From: an uncultured Schaedlerella sp. | GTDB taxonomy: Bacteria > Bacillota > Clostridia > Lachnospirales > Lachnospiraceae | Length of the DNA stretch: 64,000 nucleotides | NCBI GenBank assembly: GCA_934435195.1 | Contig: CAKSAJ010000012.1 | Coordinates: forward strand, 24,155-88,154 | Direction of reading: 5' to 3' | Shown here: positions 26,242 through 35,325 of the stretch, one piece after another | Layout: each line of letters opens with the position of its first letter | Numbering within the stretch: position 1 is the stretch's first letter | Notes under the pieces: generated by a model | The model's database searches: none | Told to the model about the DNA's origin: nothing | The model's input: only the letters and a program-made list of their open reading frames with translations | Made by a program: the position numbers and the translations under genes

Positions 26242-27411
26242 TCAAGAGTTTTTTTCTTCCTGCATACTTCTGATATAAAATGCAATCTGATACGGCAATC
26301 TCTCATCCGGTGTTTTAAGCTCATTGTTCAAAATTTTCTTGATATTTCCTATTCGATATAATACTGTATTCCGATGCGTATACAGCTCTGCCGCCACCGC
26401 CTGTATACTTCCGTTATGTTTCAGATATGACTGCAGCGTTTCCACATACCCTGCATTATGTTTATAATCATATTCTTCAAGCTCTTTCAAACATTCCCTT
26501 TCGATTTCATTTAAAATGCCCTTGTCTTTGACCATATAAAGAAGACGATATAGCCCGCACTCATCAAATTTTACCAGTTGCTTTTTATGTGTCATTGCCA
26601 TGTGGGTTGCTGCCTTCGCTCTCTGATAACTTACTGAAAGCTGTGAAATGTCCATACATTTGCTTCCGATTCCTACACATAATTCCAGACCTGGCATTCG
26701 TTTTTTTCCTCTTTTTAATGCGCCTTCCGCAAGCTGGCATAAAAACTCTTCTGTAATTGCATTGGCAACCAGCACAAAATCTGAGTTGTAATAAAAGAAA
26801 CTGGCATTATGTGTAATATCCTCCAGATACATTTGTATTCTATAGGATAATTTTCTTCGTTCCACTGTATCCATAGCATCCAATCCTTCACAAGTAAGTA
26901 AGAGAACTTGGAAACTTCCGTCCACATCAAAATACTGTAATAACTCTTTTCGATATGCCTCCTGATTATCCGGAGATTCAATGGCTGAAATCAATGCCGA
27001 AGCAATCTGCTCATCTGTACTATCCTGCAAAAAAACACGAATACTGAAATCTTTTATCATATCTGACAAATGTACTTCCCATGGCACCGTTAAGAGTGGA
27101 AGATCATTTTCGTCACAATACATTTTCAATTCTTCCGGTACCTCATGAATATACTGCCCTACATTAATAATCAGCCCAGATGCATGATGTCTGTTTAACT
27201 GTATCGCTAATTGCATCCAATCTTCTTTATCAGGAAATCCAAGTCCTGTTGTTACTGCAAGCTCCTTGCCCCAGAAATTCTGTATAATCGTTGTATCTTC
27301 CAAAAGATGCACCCAGCTAATAGAATTAGCCCAGCCATTTTGCCCTGCCAGAAACTTCATTGCATACCTGTTTTCCGCTGTCAGCATCATATCTTCAATC
27401 GTAAAACTCAT
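26242..27411 (-). CDS. PucR-family transcriptional regulator
   Basis: A 389-residue regulator. The start is set at the ATG at 27411 (MSFTIEDMMLTAENRYAMKF) behind GGGGGGAGGG; the frame continues upstream to 27483 without a site. Residues 1-125 form the PucR N-terminal domain, the middle is a GGDEF-like sensor region (LCVGIGSKCMDISQLSVSYQ), and the C-terminal HTH_30 domain includes HNGSIQAVAAELYTHRNTVL. PucR proteins usually control purine, amino acid or aromatic catabolism. The target is unknown; it is divergent from a 52-codon gene. Confidence 0.9.
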   Translation of the reverse strand: MSFTIEDMMLTAENRYAMKFLAGQNGWANSISWVHLLEDTTIIQNFWGKELAVTTGLGFPDKEDWMQLAIQLNRHHASGLIINVGQYIHEVPEELKMYCDENDLPLLTVPWEVHLSDMIKDFSIRVFLQDSTDEQIASALISAIESPDNQEAYRKELLQYFDVDGSFQVLLLTCEGLDAMDTVERRKLSYRIQMYLEDITHNASFFYYNSDFVLVANAITEEFLCQLAEGALKRGKKRMPGLELCVGIGSKCMDISQLSVSYQRAKAATHMAMTHKKQLVKFDECGLYRLLYMVKDKGILNEIERECLKELEEYDYKHNAGYVETLQSYLKHNGSIQAVAAELYTHRNTVLYRIGNIKKILNNELKTPDERLPYQIAFYIRSMQEEKNS

Positions 27412-27534
27412 ACGCCCTCCCCCCCTTTTTAATTTCTCGTTATCTATTCTTAATATAACACAATTCTTGTGCTGGCAACACATATTTTACACCTTATTTT
27501 TAGAATTGTTTCCCATAGTTTTCTTCTGTTTTTG

Positions 27535-27543
27535 TGCTACAAT
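27535..27543 (+). promoter_or_regulatory. extended -10 promoter for the 52-residue gene
   Basis: TGCTACAAT is an extended -10 element 47 bases upstream of the small gene at 27590. No good -35 is seen at 17 bases. Confidence 0.5.
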
Positions 27544-27589
27544 ATAAGTAACTAAAAGAAACGGAAATAAATTAAAAGGGGGCACTGTT

Positions 27590-27748
27590 ATGAGATTCGT
27601 AACTTATACAAATTCTTTAGATTCACTTTCTCTTCCAGAATGGATGCGAACAGAACGTTATATGTATTGTGACAATTTTGTAAATGATTATATGAAATCT
27701 GAGCATTTCGGTCTTCTTTCATTAGTCAAACATCTATTTCGCAAATAG
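27590..27748 (+). CDS. small protein, 52 residues, unknown
   Basis: Too short for most gene finders, but well supported by its signals. An AAAAGGGGG ribosome binding site lies seven bases upstream of the ATG, an extended -10 lies further up, and a strong terminator follows 16 bases after the stop. The product starts MRFVTYTNSLDSLSLPEWMR and ends HLFRK. It has no membrane segment, is aromatic-rich (Tyr, Phe, Trp), and has no recognised family. It is divergent from the PucR gene. Confidence 0.6.
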   Translation: MRFVTYTNSLDSLSLPEWMRTERYMYCDNFVNDYMKSEHFGLLSLVKHLFRK

Positions 27749-27764
27749 TTTACACTTTTTTCTT

Positions 27765-27803
27765 AAAAAATGGCTGCTTGGAATTTCCAGGCAGCCATTT
27801 TTA
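27765..27803 (+). terminator. intrinsic terminator after the 52-residue gene
   Basis: AAAAATGGCTGC-TTGG pairs with CCAG-GCAGCCATTTTT around a short AATT loop, followed by TATACTTTT. Confidence 0.88.
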
Positions 27804-27918
27804 TACTTTTTCTTTCAATTCTTTTCAAACTCCACGTTTTCCATTTTCATACAATGCATTGATATTTTTACGCAAAACCATATAATATAATTATCAATAG
27901 AAAGAGGTATATACGATT

Positions 27919-28347
27919 ATGATACTAATAACTTGCGTAGATAATAATATGGGCATGCTTTTCAATCACAGAAGGCAAAGTCAGGATCATACCCTGAGAG
28001 AGCGAATCCTTCAATCAGCTTCCGGAAAAATTATCTGGATGAACCACTATTCAAAAAAACAATTTGAGAATTCCGAAAATTATATCAACAATCCTCAAAA
28101 TTATAACATTGATGAGAGTTTTCTAAGCAAAGCTGCCTGCAATGATATATGTTTTGTTGAAGACTGTTCTGTTGCTCCATTTGAACAAAAAATTGAAAAG
28201 ATAATCTTATATAAATGGAACCGGGACTATCCTGCTGATTTTTATTTTGATATTCCACTGTCTGAGCATGGGTGGAAACTAATTTCCAGTGAAGATTTCG
28301 TCGGTTCCTCACACGATAAAATAACAGAGGAGATTTATGTAAAATGA
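27919..28347 (+). CDS. conserved uncharacterised protein upstream of secreted nuclease
   Basis: A 142-residue cytosolic protein beginning MILITCVDNNMGMLFNHRRQ. It has a conserved-looking core (ERILQSASGKIIWMNHYSKK, KIILYKWNRDYPADFYFD and SSHDKITEEIYVK). I recall similar proteins in many Lachnospiraceae, sometimes auto-annotated as ribonuclease Z, but no ribonuclease motif (HxHxDH) is present, so that name is not supported. Its stop overlaps the nuclease start as ATGA, indicating translational coupling. Confidence 0.75.
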   Translation: MILITCVDNNMGMLFNHRRQSQDHTLRERILQSASGKIIWMNHYSKKQFENSENYINNPQNYNIDESFLSKAACNDICFVEDCSVAPFEQKIEKIILYKWNRDYPADFYFDIPLSEHGWKLISSEDFVGSSHDKITEEIYVK

Positions 28348-29252
28348 AAACATTGAAAAAAGTTATCTTTCATTCCAAAGGATTATTCTCTCTATTTTTA
28401 GTGTTCCTGCTCTCACTTTCTGTTTGTAGCGAGACGTTTGCAGCAAAAGCAGCTTCATCTTCTTTTAATCTGTCAAGCATTCCAGCTTACACGAAAGACC
28501 CTTATGTTGTTCTTAACGACAACACCCCCTATTTCACTGAGAGTGAACTCAATGTATCCACTTCCTTTGAAACCTACAGTGCTTTAGACAAGCTTGGCCG
28601 ATGCGGTGTTGCATATGCAAATGTCGGAAAAGATTTAATGCCAACCGAAAAACGAGGGGCTATCGGCAAAATCAAGCCTTCCGGATGGCATACTGTAAAA
28701 TATGATTTTGTTGATGGAAAATATCTCTATAATCGTTGTCATTTAATAGGCTATCAGCTTACTGCCGAGAATGACAATGAACGCAACCTGATTACCGGAA
28801 CACGATATCTGAATGTGCAAGGTATGCTTCCTTTTGAAAATATGACAGCTGATTATATAAAAGAAACCGGCAACCATGTATTATACCGGGTAACACCTGT
28901 TTATGATGGAGATAATCTTGTTGCGTCTGGGGTTGTTATGGAAGCAATGTCTGTTGAAGACAACGGGGAGGGTATTCTTTTTTGTATATTTGTATACAAT
29001 GTTCAGCCTGGCGTCTCCATTGATTATGCTACCGGAGAAAGCAAAGCCGACACCTCTTCCGACAGCAGCGCAACGACCCAAAATTCATCTTCTTCCACTA
29101 CCTACGTGCTAAACACAAACAATCACAAATTCCACTATCCAACTTGTGGAAGCGTAAAACAGATGAAGAAAAAAAATCGAAAAAATTACACCGGGAAAAG
29201 GGCTGATGTCATTAAAATGGGGTATGAGCCATGCAAAAAATGTAATCCATAA
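28344..29252 (+). CDS. secreted DNA/RNA non-specific endonuclease with C-terminal Ada-like zinc domain
   Basis: A 302-residue exported protein with a signal peptide ending near AKAAS (about residue 38). The His-Me finger nuclease core spans about 75-215. The catalytic motif normally DRGH reads NRCH (N130, R131, C132, H133), with ERNLITGTRYLNVQ supplying the metal-binding Asn near 148. A Ser/Thr-rich linker (about 230-250) leads to a short tail with FHYPTCGSVKQM and GYEPCKKCNP, the Cys pattern of Ada/TPM-like zinc domains found on secreted nucleases. It is probably used to scavenge extracellular DNA. Confidence 0.9.
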   Translation: MKTLKKVIFHSKGLFSLFLVFLLSLSVCSETFAAKAASSSFNLSSIPAYTKDPYVVLNDNTPYFTESELNVSTSFETYSALDKLGRCGVAYANVGKDLMPTEKRGAIGKIKPSGWHTVKYDFVDGKYLYNRCHLIGYQLTAENDNERNLITGTRYLNVQGMLPFENMTADYIKETGNHVLYRVTPVYDGDNLVASGVVMEAMSVEDNGEGILFCIFVYNVQPGVSIDYATGESKADTSSDSSATTQNSSSSTTYVLNTNNHKFHYPTCGSVKQMKKKNRKNYTGKRADVIKMGYEPCKKCNP

Positions 29253-29267
29253 TGTAAATTTCCGGAA

Positions 29268-29318
29268 CTAAAAAACGAACTATGTCATCCATTCAATGAT
29301 ATAGTTCGTTTTTTTAAT
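29268..29318. terminator. bidirectional terminator between nuclease and NSS transporter
   Basis: AAAAAACGAACTAT pairs with ATAGTTCGTTTTTTT around an ATGACAT-type inner stem. T-tracts on both strands serve the two convergent genes. Confidence 0.9.
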
Positions 29319-29329
29319 ATATGAAGTTA

Positions 29330-30727
29330 TTATTTAAGAATCAAATTCAATACACCGGTTGACTGTAAGAATAAAATCAACATAATGACCGGCATAATAT
29401 AGCGTATCATTGCATTATAAAGCTTTTTGCGTTTAAATTTGCTTCCATTTAATTCCATCTCTTCTGCAATCCATGATGGTTTCATGATCCATCCGATCAG
29501 AATTGCCGACAACAATGAGATAAACGGCATCAAGAAACTGTTACTGATATAGTCCATAATATCCAAAAGCTGTCCTGTGCTTCCGTTTGGCAATGCCACT
29601 TCTACATAGAATATGCTATATCCCAATGCTATGACTGCTGTTGCTGTCAAATAGATAACAGACAAAACTCCTGTTGTCTTTTTTCTTTCCGTATGGAAAA
29701 GCTCCATACAGTTTGCTGTAATAGACTCTAATACTGAGATACAAGAAGTTAATGCTGCAAATCCTGCCAGTACAAAGAATAAGATTCCGATAAATCTTCC
29801 GATTTTTCCCATGCTAAAGAATACATTTGGCAAAGACACGAACATAAGTCCAGGTCCTGCTGACATTCCATCAAGTCCTGAGAAAACAAATACAGCAGGA
29901 ATGATCATAACACCTGCCAAGAATGCTACTCCTGTATCCATTAATTCAATCTGGGATACTGCCTTGTTCAGATCAACATCTTTCTTTACATAAGAACCAT
30001 ATGTGATCATAATACCCATTGATACACTCAAAGAGAAAAATAACTGACTCATCGCATCCAGCATAATCTGAAGAAAACGCCCTACTGTAACGCCAGTCAA
30101 ATCTGGTTTCAGATAAATCATCATTCCCTGTAAGCCTGTACGGACAGTTCCGTCATCCAAAGTTGTTTTGAGTGTCAGTGAGAAGATTGCGATCACAATT
30201 ACCATCACCAAAAGTATTGGCATGATAAATTTAGATACACGTTCAATTCCCTTTTCAACACCATTATAAACGATCAGTGCTGTTAACAGCATAAATACCA
30301 AACTGAACCACACAGAAGATGGTGAGGAAATAAATCCAGTAAAACATCCATCAGCCACGGCTTCTTTACCTGAACTAAACAGATAGATTGTAATATACTT
30401 CAGAATCCATCCCCCAATAACTGCGTAATATGTCATGATCAATACCGGTACCAGGAATGTCAGAATTCCCAAAAACTTCCACTTTGAACACATTGATTCA
30501 TAAGCATAAATTGCACTTTTTCCAGTCTTACGTCCAATGGCGATATCTGTTGTTAATAATGTAAATCCAAAAGTAACTACCAATACCAAATAAATAATCA
30601 GGAAAAGTCCTCCCCCGTCTTTTGCTGCCAGATATGGGAATCTCCAGAGATTTCCAACTCCTACAGCACTTCCAGCAGCAGCAAATACAAAACCGATCTG
30701 CCCGCTAAAACCACTTTTCTGTTTCAT
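29330..30727 (-). CDS. neurotransmitter:sodium symporter (NSS) family transporter
   Basis: A 465-residue transporter with 11-12 spans and the LeuT fold. The ATG at 30727 is preferred over 30742, because the latter codon is part of the GGAGG site that serves 30727. The N-terminus GQIGFVFAAAGSAVGVGNLW followed by RFPYLAAKDGGG is the sodium and substrate site in span 1. It probably imports an amino acid or an amine with Na+. It is divergent from the TetR gene. Confidence 0.93.
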   Translation of the reverse strand: MKQKSGFSGQIGFVFAAAGSAVGVGNLWRFPYLAAKDGGGLFLIIYLVLVVTFGFTLLTTDIAIGRKTGKSAIYAYESMCSKWKFLGILTFLVPVLIMTYYAVIGGWILKYITIYLFSSGKEAVADGCFTGFISSPSSVWFSLVFMLLTALIVYNGVEKGIERVSKFIMPILLVMVIVIAIFSLTLKTTLDDGTVRTGLQGMMIYLKPDLTGVTVGRFLQIMLDAMSQLFFSLSVSMGIMITYGSYVKKDVDLNKAVSQIELMDTGVAFLAGVMIIPAVFVFSGLDGMSAGPGLMFVSLPNVFFSMGKIGRFIGILFFVLAGFAALTSCISVLESITANCMELFHTERKKTTGVLSVIYLTATAVIALGYSIFYVEVALPNGSTGQLLDIMDYISNSFLMPFISLLSAILIGWIMKPSWIAEEMELNGSKFKRKKLYNAMIRYIMPVIMLILFLQSTGVLNLILK

Positions 30728-30941
30728 AAGTTTAGCCTCCATAAAATTTAGTCGAACCTTAACTGATTAATTATATCAATAATTACGGGATGTATACAAT
30801 ATAGATTTCAAAAATTTAATTTTTTTGCATTTTTGCACTACATAAAATACTATATTTGTTAATCTTTTGTATATACCTATCATATTTTCTAATATTTGAT
30901 AATAGACCTTCCTATAGAAATGTTGTAGAATAGCCTTATAT

Positions 30942-30974
30942 TGTTGCTGTTCACAGTACCTGTGACCAGTAGAA
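30942..30974. repeat. dispersed palindromic repeat, copy 2
   Basis: The first 20 bases equal copy 1 at 12242. Here the inner stem TCACAG-TAC-CTGTGA is perfect while the outer right arm has decayed (CAGTAG instead of CAGCAA). It lies 25 bases upstream of the TetR start, in its leader or promoter region. Confidence 0.75.
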
Positions 30975-30998
30975 ATACGATTAGAAAGAAGTGATTTC

Positions 30999-31571
30999 AT
31001 GAACAACAATACAAAACAAATATTAGAAGAATCTCTGAAAAAATTAATGCTAAAAAAACCACTTGATAAAATCACAATCCGCGATTTAACAGAAGACTGC
31101 GGCATCAGCCGTATGACTTTTTATTATCATTTCAAAGACATTTATGATTTGATAGAATGGGCATGTCTTGCCGATGCAACAAAGGCCTTAGCGGGAAAAA
31201 AGACATATGACACCTGGTCAGAAGGATTAGTTCAGATTTTTGAGGTTGTATATGAAAACAAACCTTTTATTCTGAATGCATATCGTTGTATCAGTCGCGA
31301 CCAGATAGAAAATTTTCTTTTTCATCTCACCTCCGACCTATTGATGGGCGTTGTCGAAGAAAAGGCCGCCGACACGGATATTTCGGAAGAAGAACGTCGC
31401 TTTATTGCTGATTTTTATAAATATAGTTTTGTCGGTATTATGCTTGACTGGATTAAACAGGGAATGAAGGATGATTACATGGAGCTTGCACGTAAGATCA
31501 ATATTACAATCCACGGAAGCCTTGCAAATTCTATTTTAAATTTTTCTAACCTCGCTAAAACAGATTTGTAA
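30999..31571 (+). CDS. TetR/AcrR-family regulator, probably of oleate hydratase
   Basis: A 190-residue regulator. The N-terminal HTH reads ILEESLKKLMLKKPLDKITI followed by DLTEDCGISRMTFYYHFKD (residues 30-50). The C-terminal ligand domain resembles those of DhaS-type TetR proteins (FILNAYRCISRDQIENFL and GIMLDWIKQGM). It sits 134 bases upstream of the oleate hydratase gene on the same strand, so fatty-acid-responsive control of that gene is likely (inference). Confidence 0.88.
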   Translation: MNNNTKQILEESLKKLMLKKPLDKITIRDLTEDCGISRMTFYYHFKDIYDLIEWACLADATKALAGKKTYDTWSEGLVQIFEVVYENKPFILNAYRCISRDQIENFLFHLTSDLLMGVVEEKAADTDISEEERRFIADFYKYSFVGIMLDWIKQGMKDDYMELARKINITIHGSLANSILNFSNLAKTDL

Positions 31572-31704
31572 ACAAAATATTTTTACAAAAAGGGTGATTT
31601 GATAAGTTTTTTATCATTTTGCCCTTTTTGTAAATTGAAAACAAGTAAAAATGCTCATACTATATTCATAACAAATGGATAGCTCACAGAAAGGTGGTTA
31701 TATT

Positions 31705-33711
31705 ATGGCAAATAAAAAATCTAAACTTGGTGTGATCTCAGCAGTTGCAGCAGGAACAGGTACTGCAATTTATCTCGCACAGAAAGCAAAAAACAAATCT
31801 GAAAACGGTGATGCATCTCAATCTAGTTCACCTTTGTTCAGTAAAAAGAAAATGGATAACATTTCCACTAAGAACAACTATCGCAATACAGAGCGTGGAA
31901 AATATGAGCGAAACAGTAAAGGAATCTACTATTCTAATGGAAACTATGAAGCATTTGCTCATCCTGAAAAACCGGAAGGTGTAGATGACAAACATGCTTA
32001 TATTGTAGGAAGCGGACTAGCCTCTCTCGCTGCCGCATGTTTCCTTGTACGTGATGCACAAATGCCTGGTTCTCACATCCATATTCTGGAAGCGATGGAT
32101 ATTGCCGGCGGTGCATGTGATGGAATCTACGATTCTTCCCGCGGTTATGTAATGCGTGGAGGACGCGAGATGGAAAATCATTTTGAATGTCTGTGGGATT
32201 TGTTCCGCAGTATTCCTTCTATTGAAACACCTGGTGTTTCTGTACTGGATGAATATTACTGGCTCAACAAACATGATCCAAACTACTCACTTTGTCGTGC
32301 TACGATCAATCGCGGTAAAGATGCACATACAGATGGTAAATTCAATTTGAGTCAGAAGGGCTGCATGGAAATCATGAAACTCTTTATGACAAAAGATGAG
32401 GATTTGTACGATAAAACTATCGAAGATGTATTCGATGATGAAGTATTCGACTCTACATTCTGGTTATACTGGAGAACAATGTTTGCATTTGAAAACTGGC
32501 ACAGTGCTCTTGAGATGAAACTCTACTTCCAGAGATTCATCCATCACATTGCCGGACTGCCTGATTTCAGTGCATTGAAATTCACAAAATATAATCAATA
32601 TGAATCTCTGATTCTTCCTATGCAGAAGTATTTGGAGGCTGCAGGTGTTGACTTCCAGTTCAATACAGAGGTTACAAACGTTGTGTTTAAATTTGAAGGA
32701 GATAAGAAGATTGCTTCTGCTATCGAATGTAAGGTAAATGGAAAAGAAAGCGGCATCGTTCTGACTGAAAATGACCTTGTATTTGTTACGAACGGAAGCT
32801 GTACAGAGGGAACCATTTATGGAGATCAGAATCATGCCCCGAACGGAGATGCTGAAGTCCGTACAAGCGGTGTATGGAATCTTTGGAAGAATATTGCCAG
32901 ACAGGATCCATCCTTTGGACATCCGGAAAAATTCTGTTCTGACATTTCAAAAACAAACTGGGAATCTGCAACTGTCACAACTCTCGATGACAAGATCATC
33001 CCTTATATCACTGATATTTGCAAACGTGACCCTCGCACAGGAAATGTTGTAACAGGCGGTATCGTAAGTTGTCAGGATTCAAGCTGGCTGCTTAGCTGGA
33101 CAATTAATCGACAGGGACAGTTTAAAGATCAGGATAAAGACCAGGTATGTGTATGGGTATATGGCTTATTTACAGATGTGCCTGGAGACTATATTAAGAA
33201 ACCGATGAAAGATTGTACAGGTAAAGAAATCACTGCTGAATGGCTGTATCATCTCGGAGTACCTGAAGACCAGATTATGGATCTTGCAGAAAATAGTGCG
33301 ATCTGTGTTCCGACAATGATGCCTTACATTACTGCTTTCTTTATGCCTCGTACAAAAGGTGACCGCCCGGATGTCATTCCTGACGGATGTGTCAACTTTG
33401 CATTCCTCGGACAGTTTGCTGATACTCCTCGTGACACTGTTTTCACAACAGAGTATTCTGTACGTACTGCTATGGAAGCTGTTTATGGACTTCTCAAAGT
33501 CGACAGAGGTGTTCCGGAAGTATGGGGAAGTGTTTATGATATCCGTGAGCTTCTCGACAGCAGCGTAAAACTTATGGATGGAAAATCTCCACTGGAAATT
33601 CCGCTTCCTGGTCCGCTTAATGCACTCAAAAAACCGCTTTTGAAGCTTGTCAAAGGAAATGTTATTGAAAAAGTACTAAGAGACCATGATATCCTAAAAG
33701 ACGGAATGTAA
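31705..33711 (+). CDS. ohyA: oleate hydratase (FAD-binding)
   Basis: A 668-residue FAD protein that hydrates cis-9 double bonds of unsaturated fatty acids (oleate to 10-hydroxystearate), a detoxification reaction widespread in gut Firmicutes. The ATG at 31705 follows AAGGTGG; an upstream frame to 31675 has no site. Key stretches are HAYIVGSGLASLAAACFLVR (FAD Rossmann, near residue 105), GGREMENHFECLWDLFRSIP with the catalytic glutamate, and FLGQFADTPRDTVFTTEYSV at the C-terminal FAD contact. An N-terminal ~95-residue extension with one hydrophobic stretch (LGVISAVAAGTGTAIYLA) suggests peripheral membrane association. Confidence 0.96.
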   Translation: MANKKSKLGVISAVAAGTGTAIYLAQKAKNKSENGDASQSSSPLFSKKKMDNISTKNNYRNTERGKYERNSKGIYYSNGNYEAFAHPEKPEGVDDKHAYIVGSGLASLAAACFLVRDAQMPGSHIHILEAMDIAGGACDGIYDSSRGYVMRGGREMENHFECLWDLFRSIPSIETPGVSVLDEYYWLNKHDPNYSLCRATINRGKDAHTDGKFNLSQKGCMEIMKLFMTKDEDLYDKTIEDVFDDEVFDSTFWLYWRTMFAFENWHSALEMKLYFQRFIHHIAGLPDFSALKFTKYNQYESLILPMQKYLEAAGVDFQFNTEVTNVVFKFEGDKKIASAIECKVNGKESGIVLTENDLVFVTNGSCTEGTIYGDQNHAPNGDAEVRTSGVWNLWKNIARQDPSFGHPEKFCSDISKTNWESATVTTLDDKIIPYITDICKRDPRTGNVVTGGIVSCQDSSWLLSWTINRQGQFKDQDKDQVCVWVYGLFTDVPGDYIKKPMKDCTGKEITAEWLYHLGVPEDQIMDLAENSAICVPTMMPYITAFFMPRTKGDRPDVIPDGCVNFAFLGQFADTPRDTVFTTEYSVRTAMEAVYGLLKVDRGVPEVWGSVYDIRELLDSSVKLMDGKSPLEIPLPGPLNALKKPLLKLVKGNVIEKVLRDHDILKDGM

Positions 33712-33755
33712 AATCATCCAAAAATTTTTATGATTTAGCTCTCTTTCTCATAATT

Positions 33756-33802
33756 ATAAAAACAGCTCCCCGGCACAAACACCGGGGAACTGTTTTTCTT
33801 TT
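33756..33802. terminator. bidirectional terminator between ohyA and MATE gene
   Basis: AAAACAGCTCCCCGG pairs with CCGGGGAACTGTTTTT around a seven-base loop, with T-tracts in both directions for the two convergent genes. Confidence 0.92.
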
Positions 33803-33806
33803 TGTA

Positions 33807-35147
33807 TTAAATAACTTTATACTCAAGCCATTTTCTGCTATGAAATCTCCATGTAAATATAATTCCACGAACAGTCCAGTCCGCAAACATACCGATCCAG
33901 ACTCCCATTGGTCCAAATCCCATAACCCGGATCAAAAATACACATAGACAGAATCTGCATGCCCACATCGTAATGCAGGATGTGATCATTGAAAACTTCA
34001 CGTCTCCTGCTGCACGTAAACCATATGCCGTAATAAATGATGGAACCCAGACAAATGGTTTTACAATTGTGATCCACATAACCATATGGAAGCACATATC
34101 TGCACTTTCTCTTTCCATTCCACCTAACATTGTAACCGGTTTTGTCAACGCAAATACTGTCAGACAGCTTACAATAATAATCACCTCCGCGATCACATAC
34201 AATTTCTTTATATAGTAAACCGCTTCGTCTTTTCTTCCTGCACCCATACATTGACCTACGATTGTCATAAGTCCAATACCAACTCCGATTGCTGCAATAC
34301 CATTTAGGTTTTCCAAAATATTTGTCATAGCCTGTGCTGCGATTGCCGCTGTACCAAGAGTTGATACCGTTGACTGGATTGCCAGTTTTCCTAATTGGAA
34401 CATACTGTTTTCCACACCGGATGGAATTCCGATTCCAAGAATCCTTCGTATCATACTCCAGTTTGGACGTATTTTCATATAATCTCTCACTACGATTGGC
34501 TGTCTGTCTTTTCTTAACTGAATCAGTACTACAACCGCACAAAAGATACGTGAAACTAACGTAGCAATTGCTGCACCTGCAACACCCATATGAAAGCCCC
34601 ATATCATAATTGCATTTCCCACAATATTCATTACATTAGAAATCATCGAAATGATCATCGGTCCTTTGGTATTATCCTGTGCACGGAAGATTGATGCTGC
34701 TGCATCATACGCCGCAATAAACGGAAATGATAATGCTGTGTAGAAGAAATATATTTCCGAAGCTCTCATAACCTCTGCTTCAACCGAACCAAAGATTACT
34801 CTTAATAACGGCTTCTGGAAAATAAGACAGATCAGACTGACTACGATTGAAATTGCTGTGATGATAAATAAAACCTGACGTGCTGACTCATTTGCCCGCT
34901 CTTTATTCTTCTGTCCGATATACTGTGCACATATAATCGCTCCACCTGCTGCCAGAGCGGAAAATGCCTGTATTACCAGAACATTGATTGAATCAACTAA
35001 CGACACCGCCGATATTGCTGCCGAACCAACATTACTTACCATCATTGTATCTGCAGTTCCCATAACCGAATTCAACAGCTGCTCCAATATTACCGGAACA
35101 AGAATCGCCGCGATCATCTGATTTGAAAACATGTGTTGTTGTTTCAC
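33807..35147 (-). CDS. MATE-family efflux transporter
   Basis: A 446-residue, 12-span transporter. First-half motifs: VMGTADTMMVSNVGSAAISA and GGAIICAQYIGQKNKE; second half: LGIGIPSGVENSMFQLGKLA, then GIGIGLMTIVGQCMGAG. It resembles the NorM/DinF-like group, with substrate unknown. It is a single-gene unit at the edge of the glycoside island; it could export aromatic products, but that is inference from position only. Confidence 0.9.
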   Translation of the reverse strand: MKQQHMFSNQMIAAILVPVILEQLLNSVMGTADTMMVSNVGSAAISAVSLVDSINVLVIQAFSALAAGGAIICAQYIGQKNKERANESARQVLFIITAISIVVSLICLIFQKPLLRVIFGSVEAEVMRASEIYFFYTALSFPFIAAYDAAASIFRAQDNTKGPMIISMISNVMNIVGNAIMIWGFHMGVAGAAIATLVSRIFCAVVVLIQLRKDRQPIVVRDYMKIRPNWSMIRRILGIGIPSGVENSMFQLGKLAIQSTVSTLGTAAIAAQAMTNILENLNGIAAIGVGIGLMTIVGQCMGAGRKDEAVYYIKKLYVIAEVIIIVSCLTVFALTKPVTMLGGMERESADMCFHMVMWITIVKPFVWVPSFITAYGLRAAGDVKFSMITSCITMWACRFCLCVFLIRVMGFGPMGVWIGMFADWTVRGIIFTWRFHSRKWLEYKVI

Positions 35148-35259
35148 TTTATGTCATCCCCTTTGTTTTTGCTAAATTCGTCTCTGATATTATCTACCTC
35201 AAATATAAATATTGCAAGTTTTTATATAAGAACAATTTCTCTTTCGTGTCATATGTATG

Positions 35260-35304
35260 TCAAAAAAACATAGGACGTATGTAACATCTTTACATACGCC
35301 CCAT
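35260..35304 (-). terminator. intrinsic terminator after the GPH symporter
   Basis: On the minus strand CGTATGTAAAG pairs with TTACATACG and is followed, after CCTATG, by TTTTTTTG. It ends the flavoprotein-symporter unit. Confidence 0.8.
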
Positions 35305-35325
35305 ATAATTTAATAAATAGAATTT

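Noticed and set aside
26054..26245. 63-residue minus-strand frame after the PucR gene
   Set aside because: There is no good start signal, its sequence is low in coding character and it overlaps the PucR stop; treated as intergenic.
27919..28347. Ribonuclease Z annotation for the 142-residue protein
   Set aside because: The metallo-beta-lactamase HxHxDH motif is absent and the protein is far too short.
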